DNA from: an uncultured Clostridium sp.
GTDB lineage: Bacteria > Bacillota > Clostridia > Oscillospirales > Butyricicoccaceae
Length of the DNA stretch: 64,000 nucleotides
NCBI GenBank assembly: GCA_947427035.1
Contig: CANEGK010000002.1
Span: 1 to 64,000 of the forward strand
Reading direction: 5' to 3'
Part shown: one piece after another, positions 35,299 to 43,897 of the stretch
Layout of the letters: every line of letters begins with the position of its first letter
Position numbering within the stretch: position 1 is the first letter of the stretch
Position numbers and translations under genes: made by a program
The notes under the pieces: model-generated
What the model was told of the DNA's origin: nothing
Databases searched by the model: none
Seen by the model: only the letters and a program-made list of their open reading frames with translations

Positions 35299-35328
35299 AT
35301 TTTACCACAGGCAGGCGCCCTTCTTCAA
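35299..35328 (-). promoter_or_regulatory. GNAT gene promoter
   Basis: Minus strand TTGAAG (35323-35328), 18-bp spacer, TAAAAT (35299-35304) with CTGTGG before the -10. The -35, the GCGCCTG run and CTGTGGTAAAAT closely resemble the esterase promoter at 27988-28016. Confidence 0.65.
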
Positions 35329-35355
35329 GAGACGGCGGCGGAATGGACGGCGTGC

Positions 35356-35385
35356 TTGACGAGGGCAGCAAAAGAATGGTAAAAT
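35356..35385 (+). promoter_or_regulatory. Promoter of the methyltransferase-ecf-truA-clpE operon
   Basis: TTGACG (35356-35361), 18-bp spacer, TAAAAT (35380-35385) preceded by ATGG. No other promoter is evident before clpE. Confidence 0.65.
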
Positions 35386-35416
35386 AAAACGATATCGCGT
35401 GAGGGGGAGAGATCGC

Positions 35417-36277
35417 ATGTGGATTGCGCCGGACTGGCACGATTATCGGCTGCTTGACTGCGGCGGCGGAGAGCGGCTGGAGCGCTGGGGAAATTACACC
35501 CTTGCGAGGCCGGATCCGCAGGCCATCTGGGACAAAAGCGCCCCTGCGCTGTGGGCAAAGGCCGACGCCGTATACCACCGTTCGAACACGGGCGGCGGAA
35601 GCTGGAGCATCCGCTCGCTGCCCGAAAGCTGGAGCGTGGCGTGGCGTGAACAGACCTTCAACGTCAAACCGATGAGCTTTAAGCACACCGGCGTCTTTCC
35701 CGAGCAGGCGGCCAACTGGGACTTTATCGCGCAGCGCGTCCGCGCGGCCGGGCGGCCTGTTTCGGTGCTCAATCTCTTTGCCTATACCGGCGGCGCGACG
35801 CTGGCGGCGGCGGCGGCCGGGGCTTCGGTCTGCCATGTCGACGCGGCGCGCGGCATGGTGTCGTGGGCGCGGGAAAACGCCCGCAGCTCGGGGCTTGGGG
35901 AAGCGCCCATCCGCTACATTGTCGACGACTGCAAAAAGTTTGTCCAGCGCGAAATCAAGCGCGGCCGCCGCTATGACGCCATTATCATGGACCCCCCGTC
36001 CTATGGCCGCGGGCCGACGGGTGAGGTGTGGAAGTTTGAAAACGACATCGCCGATTTTCTCGCGCTGTGCGCCGGCGTACTGTCGCCCGAGCCTTTGTTT
36101 GTCATCATCAGTTCGTACACAGCGGGCATTTCGCCCTCGGTGGCGTCCTACCTGCTGGGGACCGTTCTGCGGCCCCGCTTCGGCGGGACCGTCGAAGGGC
36201 AGGAGCTGGGGCTTTTGTGCCAGTCAACCGGGCTGGCCCTGCCCTGCGGCCACACAGCCCGCTGGATGAAAGGATAG
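35417..36277 (+). CDS. Class I SAM-dependent methyltransferase (RlmI-like)
   Basis: 286 residues from the ATG after GAGGGGGAG; a GTG at 35399 would put the site inside the gene. The Rossmann motif I region is VLNLFAYTGGATLAAAAAGA, motif II CHVDAARGMVSWARENA, and the catalytic-type motif IV is IIMDPPSYGRGPTG. This is the arrangement of the RlmI/RlmK rRNA 5-methylcytosine group (DPPSxxR), but the N-terminal PUA domain is missing. First gene of an eight-gene operon that also contains the tRNA enzyme TruA; RNA methylation is likely, target unknown. Confidence 0.85.
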   Translation: MWIAPDWHDYRLLDCGGGERLERWGNYTLARPDPQAIWDKSAPALWAKADAVYHRSNTGGGSWSIRSLPESWSVAWREQTFNVKPMSFKHTGVFPEQAANWDFIAQRVRAAGRPVSVLNLFAYTGGATLAAAAAGASVCHVDAARGMVSWARENARSSGLGEAPIRYIVDDCKKFVQREIKRGRRYDAIIMDPPSYGRGPTGEVWKFENDIADFLALCAGVLSPEPLFVIISSYTAGISPSVASYLLGTVLRPRFGGTVEGQELGLLCQSTGLALPCGHTARWMKG

Positions 36278-36284
36278 AACCGTT

Positions 36285-37139
36285 ATGCGCCCCATCATCG
36301 AGCTTCAAAATGTCAGCTACACTTATCCGCACGGCGAGGACAGGCAGCCTGCGCCCCCCGCTGTCGACGGCGTCTCCCTGCGCATCGAGCCGGGCGAGTT
36401 TGTCGCCGTGCTCGGCCACAACGGCAGCGGCAAATCGACGCTGGCCAAGCTGCTCAACGCCATTTTGCTGCCCACGGCGGGCGACGTGCTGGTCGACGGC
36501 ATGAACACCCGCGACGAAAAAAGCCTGTTCGACATCCGCAAAACGGCGGGCATGGTCTTTCAAAACCCCGACAACCAGATTGTCGCCACCGTTGTGGAAG
36601 AGGACGTCGCCTTTGCGCCGGAAAATATGGGGCTGCCGTCGGCCGAAATCCGCCGGCGGGTCGACGAGTCGCTCGACGCCGTGGGCATGGGCGAGTTCAA
36701 GCGTCACGCGCCCCACCTGCTGTCGGGCGGGCAAAAGCAGCGCATCGCCATCGCCGGCGTGCTGGCCATGCAGCCGCGCGCCATCGTTATGGACGAGCCG
36801 ACCGCCATGCTCGACCCGCTCGGCCGCGCCGAGGTCATGCGCACCATTCTGCGCCTCAACCGTGAAACCGGCATGACGGTCGTTTTGATTACACACCATA
36901 TGGACGAGGCGGCGCAGGCCGGCCGCGTGCTGGTCATGGATCACGGCCGGCTGTTGCTCGACGGCCCGCCGGATGAAATTTTTGCGCGCGCCGACGCGTT
37001 GCGGGGCTGTTCGCTGGCGCCGCCGCAGACGGTGGCGCTGCTCGATGCGCTCAACCGCGCGGACGGCGCCGCTCTGCCGCTGACCGCGCTGTCGGTTGAG
37101 CGGTGCGCGGACGTTATTTTTGAGTATTTAAAGGGGTAA
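36285..37139 (+). CDS. ecfA1: Energy-coupling factor transporter ATPase EcfA1
   Basis: 284 residues. ABC ATPase of the shared energising module for vitamin and metal S-components. Walker A GHNGSGKST, Q-loop FQNPDNQIVATVVEEDVAF, signature LSGGQKQR, Walker B AIVMDEPTAMLDPLG, switch His in LITHHMDEA. The FQNPDNQ segment is the EcfA1 form. Followed by ecfA2 after 6 bp. No S-component gene is adjacent, as is usual for group II ECF modules. Confidence 0.95.
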   Translation: MRPIIELQNVSYTYPHGEDRQPAPPAVDGVSLRIEPGEFVAVLGHNGSGKSTLAKLLNAILLPTAGDVLVDGMNTRDEKSLFDIRKTAGMVFQNPDNQIVATVVEEDVAFAPENMGLPSAEIRRRVDESLDAVGMGEFKRHAPHLLSGGQKQRIAIAGVLAMQPRAIVMDEPTAMLDPLGRAEVMRTILRLNRETGMTVVLITHHMDEAAQAGRVLVMDHGRLLLDGPPDEIFARADALRGCSLAPPQTVALLDALNRADGAALPLTALSVERCADVIFEYLKG

Positions 37140-37145
37140 GCAGCA

Positions 37146-38009
37146 TTGAATGAGGTTTTAAAGGTCGAGAACCTGTGCCATATTTATTCGGCCGGCACCC
37201 CTTTTGAAAAAGCGGCGGTCCAGGACGTCACCTTCTCCGCCCAAAAGGGTGAGATCATCGGGCTGATCGGCCACACGGGAAGCGGAAAGTCCACCCTGAT
37301 CCAGCACTTCAACGGCCTGCTCAAGCCGACGAGCGGCCGGGTTCTGATCAACGGCGAGGACATTCACCAGAGCCGCGAGATGACGCGCGCCGCCCGCTTT
37401 GCCGTCGGGCTGGTTTTTCAGTATCCCGAATACCAGCTGTTTGAAGAGACGGTGCGCAAGGACGTATCCTTCGGCCCCAAGAACATGGGGCTGGAACAGG
37501 CGGAAATCGACCGCCGCGTGGAAGAGGCGGTGCGCATTGTCGGCCTTTCGCCCGACGTGCTCGAAAGCTCGCCCTTTGAGCTGTCGGGCGGGCAGAAGCG
37601 CCGCGTCGCGCTGGCCGGCGTCTTTGCGATGGAGCCCGAGGTGCTGGTGCTGGACGAGCCGATGGCCGGCCTGGACCCTGTGGGGCGCGAAGAGGTGTTC
37701 CGCTTCATTGTCAACTATCAGCAAAAGCACGGGACCACCGTCATTTTCGTCACCCACAGCATGGAAGACGCGGCGCGCATGGCGCAGCGCATTGTCGTGA
37801 TGGAAAAATCCCGTATTTTAATGGAGGGCGCCCCGCGTGAAGTGTTTGCCCGCGCCGAAGAGCTGACCCGCGCCGGGCTGGACGTGCCGCAGGTCACCCG
37901 CGTTCTTATGCGTCTGCACGAGCGCGGCGTCGACATCGGCACCGACGCTTATACCGTCGAGCAGGCCGCCGCCCTCATCCGGGCGAAAAAGGGGGGACGG
38001 CCATGCTGA
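37146..38009 (+). CDS. ecfA2: Energy-coupling factor transporter ATPase EcfA2
   Basis: 287 residues from a TTG start (37146-37148) preceded by AAAGGGG. Walker A GHTGSGKSTL, Q-loop FQYPEYQLFEETVRKDVSFG (the FQYPEYQLF form marks EcfA2), signature LSGGQKRR, Walker B VLVLDEPMAGLDPVG, switch VTHSMEDAA. Pairs with EcfA1 to drive EcfT. Its last 7 bases overlap ecfT. Confidence 0.95.
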   Translation: MNEVLKVENLCHIYSAGTPFEKAAVQDVTFSAQKGEIIGLIGHTGSGKSTLIQHFNGLLKPTSGRVLINGEDIHQSREMTRAARFAVGLVFQYPEYQLFEETVRKDVSFGPKNMGLEQAEIDRRVEEAVRIVGLSPDVLESSPFELSGGQKRRVALAGVFAMEPEVLVLDEPMAGLDPVGREEVFRFIVNYQQKHGTTVIFVTHSMEDAARMAQRIVVMEKSRILMEGAPREVFARAEELTRAGLDVPQVTRVLMRLHERGVDIGTDAYTVEQAAALIRAKKGGRPC

Positions 38010-38806
38010 AGGACATCACGCTGGGCCAGTATTTCCCGGGCCAAAGCCCGATTCACCGCTTTGATCCGCGCCTCAAGGTGCTTATGATGGTGGCTTATAT
38101 CGTCGCGCTTTTCTGTGCCGACGGGCCGTGGGCCTATCTGTTCTGCTTTTTTATGCTGGCGCTGTGCATCGGCCTGTCGCGCATCAAGCCCAAAATGATG
38201 ATCAAGGGCTTAAAGCCGGTGCTGTTTATCATCAGCTTCACCGCCATCCTCAACATGTTTTACACGCCGGGCGTCGTTTTGTGGGAGTGGTGGATCTTCA
38301 CCCTGACGCGCGAGGGCATTTTCAACGCCCTGTACATGGTGTCGCGCATTGTCATGCTCATCATGTGTACCGCGCTTTTGACCTACACCACCTCGCCCAT
38401 CGCGCTGACCGACGCGCTCGAGCATCTGCTCGGCCCGCTCAAGCGGCTGCACGTGCCGGTGCATGAGTTTACCATGATGATGACCATTGCCCTGCGTTTC
38501 ATTCCGACGCTTATTGAGGAGACCGACAAAATCATGTCGGCGCAAAAGGCGCGCGGCGCTGATTTTGACAGCGGGAACCTGGTGGCGCGCGCCCGTGCGC
38601 TGGTGCCTGTGCTGGTGCCGCTCTTTGTCTCGGCCTTCCGCCGCGCCGACGAGCTGGCCACTGCCATGGAATGCCGCCTGTACCACGGCGGCGAAGGGCG
38701 CACCCGTCTGCGTGAGCTGCATCTTCAGCCGCTCGACTGGCTGGGGGGCGGGCTGACGGCTTTATGTGTCGCCGCCGTGTTCGTCATCAGCCATTTTTGG
38801 GCTTGA
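38003..38806 (+). CDS. ecfT: Energy-coupling factor transporter transmembrane protein EcfT
   Basis: 267 residues with about five membrane helices and two cytosolic coupling helices. The first coupling motif is KARGADF; the second position reads MECRLY where family members generally carry an Ala-Arg-Gly-like triplet. Starts in an overlap with ecfA2 after AAAAAGGGGGGACGG. Completes the ECF module. Confidence 0.93.
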   Translation: MLKDITLGQYFPGQSPIHRFDPRLKVLMMVAYIVALFCADGPWAYLFCFFMLALCIGLSRIKPKMMIKGLKPVLFIISFTAILNMFYTPGVVLWEWWIFTLTREGIFNALYMVSRIVMLIMCTALLTYTTSPIALTDALEHLLGPLKRLHVPVHEFTMMMTIALRFIPTLIEETDKIMSAQKARGADFDSGNLVARARALVPVLVPLFVSAFRRADELATAMECRLYHGGEGRTRLRELHLQPLDWLGGGLTALCVAAVFVISHFWA

Positions 38807-38818
38807 AAAGAGGGGCTT

Positions 38819-39586
38819 ATGGCTAAAATCGCACTGCGCCTTTCCTACCTCGGCACGGCGTACCACGGCTGGCAGCGCCAGAAAAACGCCCTGAGCGTGC
38901 AGCAGGTGCTCGAAGACGCGGTTGCCGACCTGACGGGGCAGAAGATCGCGCTGTCGGGCTGTGGCCGCACCGACGCCGGCGTCCATGCCCGCACCTACGT
39001 CGCCAGCTGCCGGCTGCAAACGGGCATTCCGCTCGAGCGTCTGCCCGCCGCTTTGAACGCGCGGCTGCCGCGCGACGTCGTCGTACACCGCGCCCACCGG
39101 GTCCCCGACGATTTCGACGCGCGCTTTTCCTGCAAAAACAAGGAGTATACCTATCTGATCCACAACAGCCGCACGCGGGACCCGTTTTTGACGGCGCGCG
39201 CGTGGTTTTACCCGCAGAAGCTGGACGTCGACGCCATGCGCCGCGCTGCCCGCGCGTTTGTCGGACGGCAGGATTTTGCCGCCGTCAAAAGCGAGGGAAC
39301 GCCGGTCAAAAGCACGGTGCGTGAAATCTATTACTGCGAGGTCGAGCGGCGCGAGGGCAGCATGATCGCCGTGCGCGTCTGCGCCGACGGTTTTTTGTAC
39401 AACATGGTGCGCGCCATTACAGGGACGCTTGTTTATTGCGGCGTCGGGAAAATTGATCCCGGCGACGTAGAGGCCATTCTGCACAGCGGCCGGCGTGAAA
39501 GCGCCGGGCCGACGGCCCCGCCCGACGGGCTGTATATGACGGCGCTCAGCTATGGCATGGAGGAGCTTGATGGCAGTCAGGAGTAA
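38819..39586 (+). CDS. truA: tRNA pseudouridine(38-40) synthase TruA
   Basis: 255 residues. Isomerises U38-U40 in tRNA anticodon arms. Catalytic Asp in SGCGRTDAGVHAR; other TruA landmarks are AYHGWQRQKNALSVQQVLE, FDARFSCKNKEYTYLI and FLYNMVRAITGTLV. The ecfA1-ecfA2-ecfT-truA order is common in Firmicutes, where ribosomal protein genes usually flank it; here they do not. Confidence 0.95.
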   Translation: MAKIALRLSYLGTAYHGWQRQKNALSVQQVLEDAVADLTGQKIALSGCGRTDAGVHARTYVASCRLQTGIPLERLPAALNARLPRDVVVHRAHRVPDDFDARFSCKNKEYTYLIHNSRTRDPFLTARAWFYPQKLDVDAMRRAARAFVGRQDFAAVKSEGTPVKSTVREIYYCEVERREGSMIAVRVCADGFLYNMVRAITGTLVYCGVGKIDPGDVEAILHSGRRESAGPTAPPDGLYMTALSYGMEELDGSQE

Positions 39587-40763
39587 GGAAAACATCGTAA
39601 GGTTCAGGCGGGACAGGCGCCTGGCCGTTGTCGGCGGGCTGCGCTCGCTGGCGCTTTTAATGCTGCTGGCCACCGTGGTCTTCTGTATTTTTGAATACCG
39701 GGAAGAGTTCAATCTCAACAACCTGCGCCGCATAGGGGCTTATCTCAGCTCGGCGTCGCGCGGCGGCGAGTTTCAAAGCTATCGCTTTGAAAGCGGGCTG
39801 GACGCTGTTTACGCGCCCTTTCAGGCGGGGCTGGCCGTGCTCAGCGGCAACACCTACCGTTATGTCACCGCCCTGCCCGAGGGCGATTTTACCGCGCAGA
39901 TGAAGGCGTCTAACCCCGCTATCAGCGCCGGCGAAAAAAAAGTGCTGCTGTACGACCGCGGCGGCCGGAACCTTTCGGTCGTCAACGGCTACGCAATGCT
40001 GTGGAGCGACGCACTGGAATCGCCCATCATTTCGGCTGAAATGAACGAAAAGGGCGCCTTCTGCGTCGTGACCGACGAGGCCGGCTACCGTTCGGCCGTC
40101 GCGCTGTACGACACGCGCCAGAAGCAGGTGTACAAATGGTACACCTCGGATTATTTTGTCATGCTGGCCTCGCCGGCGCCCGACGGGCGGAGCTTTGCCG
40201 CGCTCTGCCTGCGGGAAAAGGACGGGGCCGTCGCCTTCACCCTGCGGGGCTATTCAACGGGGCAGGAAGAGCCGGAGTTTTCCATCGAACTGCCGGTGCA
40301 GGCCGTTTATTCGCTTAAGCACAGTGCGGAAGGAAATCTGGTACTAATCTGTGACAACGGCGTTTATATTTATGATGATAAGGGGCAGATGCTGGGGCAA
40401 AGCGGCTTTGCGCACGGGACGCTCCAGCGCTTTGCGCACCACCAGGGGCAGCTGCCGTGCCTGGCCCTGCAATCGGGCGGCGCAGGCGAGCAGGTCATGC
40501 TGCGCGTTGTCGGCGAAGACGGCGCGGCCGTTTTTGAAAAGGCGTACAGCGGATCGCTGCGCGCGCTGGACGGGCTGGACGGCTGCGCGGCGCTGCTCTT
40601 TCAGTCGCGGCTCGTCATGCTGGAGGGCATTGGCGAAGAGCCGAAGGAAACCGTTTTGCAGACGGCCGGCGCGCGCGACGTCGTCACCCGGCGGGGCGGC
40701 AGGCACATTCTGGTGTATTCCGACCGCGCCGAGCTGGTCACTGTTGAGGAGGAGGACAAATGA
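39570..40763 (+). CDS. DUF5711 family membrane-anchored protein
   Basis: 397 residues. Start at the ATG after GGAGG, which overlaps the end of truA by 17 bp. One membrane helix at about 23-43 after a basic N terminus (VRFRRDRR), then a large extracellular beta-propeller-like domain (repeated beta patterns such as KVLLYDRGGRNLSVVNG, SAVALYDTRQKQVYKW, LVLICDNGVYIYDDKGQ). This fits DUF5711, a family in clostridia with unknown role. Translationally linked to the CvpA gene by an ATGA overlap. Confidence 0.85.
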   Translation: MAVRSKENIVRFRRDRRLAVVGGLRSLALLMLLATVVFCIFEYREEFNLNNLRRIGAYLSSASRGGEFQSYRFESGLDAVYAPFQAGLAVLSGNTYRYVTALPEGDFTAQMKASNPAISAGEKKVLLYDRGGRNLSVVNGYAMLWSDALESPIISAEMNEKGAFCVVTDEAGYRSAVALYDTRQKQVYKWYTSDYFVMLASPAPDGRSFAALCLREKDGAVAFTLRGYSTGQEEPEFSIELPVQAVYSLKHSAEGNLVLICDNGVYIYDDKGQMLGQSGFAHGTLQRFAHHQGQLPCLALQSGGAGEQVMLRVVGEDGAAVFEKAYSGSLRALDGLDGCAALLFQSRLVMLEGIGEEPKETVLQTAGARDVVTRRGGRHILVYSDRAELVTVEEEDK

Positions 40764-41452
40764 ACGCAGCCATGTTCATCGATTTGCTTTTGATCATTGT
40801 TTTTGTCGCCTGTGTATGGGTCGCCGCGCGCAGGGGGATTATAAATGCTGTCTCGGGCCTTTTGGGCAGCCTGGCCGGTTTGATAGGCGCCCTTTTGCTG
40901 ACGCCCAGGCTGATGTTTATCACCGTCAGGGGCATCCGCCCCTTCCTCAGCGGCATGGTCAGGCGCGCTGCCGAAGCGGCGGGGCTGGGGCAGCTGCTGT
41001 CTTCGCCCGTTGTGGAAGAGACGAAAAACGGACTGCTGGAGATTTTGAAGGCGCTGGGGGTGCCCGAAAGCTCGTGGGAACCGCTGGCGGCGGGGGCGCA
41101 GTCGGCCGGCGACAAGATATCGGATGCCGCAGGCCAGGCCCTGGCCGAACAGCTGGCCCCGGTCGTCACCTTTATCGTTTTGTTTTTGCTCATTCAGCTT
41201 GCCGTGCGTCTGATTTGTTCGGTGCTCAACCTGAACATTCCGCTGCTGCGCTCGGTCAACAAGCTGGGCGGCGCGCTTTTGGGCGCGGTGACGGGGCTGT
41301 GTATGGTGGTGGCGCTGTGCTGGGGCGCCATGCGCTTTGCGCCCCAGGAAAAGGTTGGGTTTCTCAACCGGCCGGCTTTGGAACAGAGCCGGATCGGCGG
41401 CGCCGTGTGCAGGGTTTTCAATCTGGGCGGGGACAGCCCGTCCCAACAATAG
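40760..41452 (+). CDS. CvpA family membrane protein
   Basis: 230 residues, about four membrane helices. N-terminal FIDLLLIIVFVACVWVAARRGIINAVSGLLG is the CvpA pattern (shown by ARRGIINAVSGLLG), and a later helix pair LNKLGGAL-like segment reads VNKLGGALLGAVTGL. CvpA proteins are linked to colicin V production in E. coli and envelope stress elsewhere. ATGA overlap with the DUF5711 gene. Confidence 0.87.
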   Translation: MNAAMFIDLLLIIVFVACVWVAARRGIINAVSGLLGSLAGLIGALLLTPRLMFITVRGIRPFLSGMVRRAAEAAGLGQLLSSPVVEETKNGLLEILKALGVPESSWEPLAAGAQSAGDKISDAAGQALAEQLAPVVTFIVLFLLIQLAVRLICSVLNLNIPLLRSVNKLGGALLGAVTGLCMVVALCWGAMRFAPQEKVGFLNRPALEQSRIGGAVCRVFNLGGDSPSQQ

Positions 41453-41473
41453 AGTCCCGAAGGAGGGTTTCAT

Positions 41474-43831
41474 ATGAACATGCCAATCTGTGCCCGCTGC
41501 AAAAAGAACATTGCGGTGGTGTTTATCACAAAAGTGGAGGACGGCAAAGCACATCAGGAGGGCCTTTGCCTGAAATGCGCCCGCGAGCTTGGCATCAAGC
41601 CGGTCAGCGACATGATGGAAAAGTTCGGCATCAGCGACGAGGATATCGAGCATATGTCGGAAGAGCTGGCCCAGGGCGGGAAGGAAATGTTTGAAAACCT
41701 GATATCGGGGCTGTCAGGCGAAGACGGCGGGCAGGAAAATGAGCCCGAGGCCGAGCCGGACGAGCGGGAAGAACAGCCTTCGCGCGCGCCCACCTTTCCG
41801 TTTATGAGCTTTTTGAGCCGCAGCAGCCGCGGGGACGGCGAAGAGCTGCGGTTTGGCGAGGATAAAGAGCCGCCCCGCAAGCCGTCGCGCAAAGAAGAGA
41901 AAAAGCACAAATTCCTGCGCTCGTACGCGCTGTGCCTGACCGGGCGCGCGCAGGAGGGAAAGCTGGACCGCGTGGTCGGCCGCGACCGTGAAACCGAACG
42001 CGTCATACAAATCCTCAACCGCCGGCAGAAGAACAATCCCTGCCTGATAGGCGAGCCGGGCGTCGGGAAAACGGCGGTGGCCGAAGGGCTGGCGCAGCGC
42101 ATTGTCAGCGGCGATGTGCCGTACAAGCTGCGCGGAAAAGAGGTCTGGCTGCTCGATATGACAGCTATGGTGGCCGGGACACAATTCCGCGGCCAGTTTG
42201 AAAGCCGCATGAAAAGCCTGATTGACGAGGTCAAATCGCTGGGAAACGTCATTCTGGTCATCGACGAGGTACACAATCTGGTCGGCGCGGGCGACGCCGA
42301 GGGCAGCATGAACGCCGCCAACATCTTAAAGCCGGCGCTGTCGCGCGGCGAGATTCAGGTGATAGGCGCCACGACCTTTAAAGAATACCGCAAGCATATT
42401 GAAAAGGACAGCGCGCTCGAACGGCGTTTTCAGCCCGTCGTCATCACCGAGCCGACGGGGGAGGAAACCTTTGAAATCCTGCGCGGCATCAAGGGGTATT
42501 ATGAAAAATTCCATGGCGTCGCCATCCCCGATGAAATCCTGCGCCAGGCCGTTTATCTGGCCGATCGTTATATCAGCGATCGCTTTATGCCCGACAAGGC
42601 CATCGATCTTTTGGACGAGGCGTGCTCGGATCTCAACCTGAAAAACGCGGCGCTCAATGAGCGGGCACAGCTGGAAGAGGAATTGGCCGGGCTGATCGCC
42701 GAGCGCGAAGAGCTGCTGGCCAAAACACAGGAGCAGGCCGAGCGCGCCGAAGAGTTTTACGCCCGCATTGCCGAAATCCGCAGCCGCGAAATGCGTACGG
42801 AAGAGCGCATTCACGAGCTGGAAAAACAGCCGCAGCCTGTGCTGGGCGTAGACGACTTGTCCCGCGTCATCGAGCTGTGGACCAAGATTCCCGCCAGCCG
42901 CGTGCGCGAGCAGGATTACGAGCGCCTGCTGCGCCTGGACGAGCGACTCAAAAGCAGGGTGATCGGGCAGGACGAAGCGGTGGATGCCGTCTCGGCGGCC
43001 ATCCGCCGCCGCCGCGCCGGCATCAGCGAAAAACGCAAGCCCGTTTCCTTTATCTTTGTCGGCCCGACCGGCGTCGGCAAAACCGAGCTTGTCAAGCGCC
43101 TGGCCGAGGATTTGTTCAACACGCCCGACGCGCTCATCCGCCTTGACATGAGTGAGTATATGGAAAAACACTCGGTCTCCAAGCTCATCGGCGCGCCGCC
43201 GGGCTATGTCGGCTATGACGAGGCCGGGCAGCTGACGGAAAAAATCCGCCGCCGCCCCTACAGCGTCGTGCTGTTTGACGAGATCGAAAAGGCGCACCCC
43301 GACGTGCTCAACACATTGCTGCAAATCCTGGACGACGGCCGCATCACCGACGCGCAGGGCCGCACCGTCAATTTTGAAAACGCCGTCGTCATCATGACGT
43401 CCAACGCCGGGTCCGAACGGCGCGACGGCACGGTGGGCTTTGGGCACACGGTGACCGAGCAGGGGCGCGAAAAAGCGCTCAAGGCGCTGAGCGACATCAT
43501 GCGCCCCGAGTTTATCAACCGCATCGACGAGGTCATTTCCTTCAACCAGCTTTCGCAGAGCGACTTTGAAAAAATCTGCCGCATTATGCTGGGCGACCTG
43601 ACCGAAGCGACGGCGCGCAACGGCATCGAGCTGGCCTGGGACGACGGGCTGGTCAAGTATCTGGCGGAAAAATCCTACTCCATTAAATACGGCGCGCGCA
43701 ACCTGCGCCGCCTGATCGAAAAAGAGGTCGAAGATAAAGCGGCCGCCCTCATCATCGCGTCGTATGAAAAACCGCTGAGCAAGCTGTCTGTCACGGTGCA
43801 GGACGGGGAAGTCGCGGTGAAAGGCGAATAA
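41474..43831 (+). CDS. ClpE-like AAA+ protease ATPase subunit
   Basis: 785 residues. An N-terminal zinc finger (Cys6, Cys9, Cys32, Cys35) replaces the Clp_N repeats of ClpC, as in ClpE. After an acidic linker come AAA domain 1 (Walker A GEPGVGKTAVAEG, Walker B VILVIDEVHNLVGAG), a coiled-coil UVR-like middle region (~395-460, rich in Glu and Arg), and AAA domain 2 (GPTGVGKTELVKRL, VVLFDEIEKAHPDVL). The ClpP-binding loop region is not certain by eye. It unfolds substrates for ClpP, usually during stress. Last gene of the operon; AAGGAGGG precedes the ATG. No CtsR box is obvious upstream. Confidence 0.9.
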   Translation: MNMPICARCKKNIAVVFITKVEDGKAHQEGLCLKCARELGIKPVSDMMEKFGISDEDIEHMSEELAQGGKEMFENLISGLSGEDGGQENEPEAEPDEREEQPSRAPTFPFMSFLSRSSRGDGEELRFGEDKEPPRKPSRKEEKKHKFLRSYALCLTGRAQEGKLDRVVGRDRETERVIQILNRRQKNNPCLIGEPGVGKTAVAEGLAQRIVSGDVPYKLRGKEVWLLDMTAMVAGTQFRGQFESRMKSLIDEVKSLGNVILVIDEVHNLVGAGDAEGSMNAANILKPALSRGEIQVIGATTFKEYRKHIEKDSALERRFQPVVITEPTGEETFEILRGIKGYYEKFHGVAIPDEILRQAVYLADRYISDRFMPDKAIDLLDEACSDLNLKNAALNERAQLEEELAGLIAEREELLAKTQEQAERAEEFYARIAEIRSREMRTEERIHELEKQPQPVLGVDDLSRVIELWTKIPASRVREQDYERLLRLDERLKSRVIGQDEAVDAVSAAIRRRRAGISEKRKPVSFIFVGPTGVGKTELVKRLAEDLFNTPDALIRLDMSEYMEKHSVSKLIGAPPGYVGYDEAGQLTEKIRRRPYSVVLFDEIEKAHPDVLNTLLQILDDGRITDAQGRTVNFENAVVIMTSNAGSERRDGTVGFGHTVTEQGREKALKALSDIMRPEFINRIDEVISFNQLSQSDFEKICRIMLGDLTEATARNGIELAWDDGLVKYLAEKSYSIKYGARNLRRLIEKEVEDKAAALIIASYEKPLSKLSVTVQDGEVAVKGE

Positions 43832-43851
43832 AAAATCTGCTTTTGCACAGG

Positions 43852-43884
43852 AAAAGGCGGCAGCCCCCGGGCTGCCGCCTTTTT
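43852..43884. terminator. Bidirectional terminator after clpE-like gene
   Basis: AAAAGGCGGCAGCC and GGCTGCCGCCTTTTT arms with a CCCG loop; also ends the converging M20 gene. Confidence 0.9.
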
Positions 43885-43897
43885 GTCATGCAGGCGT

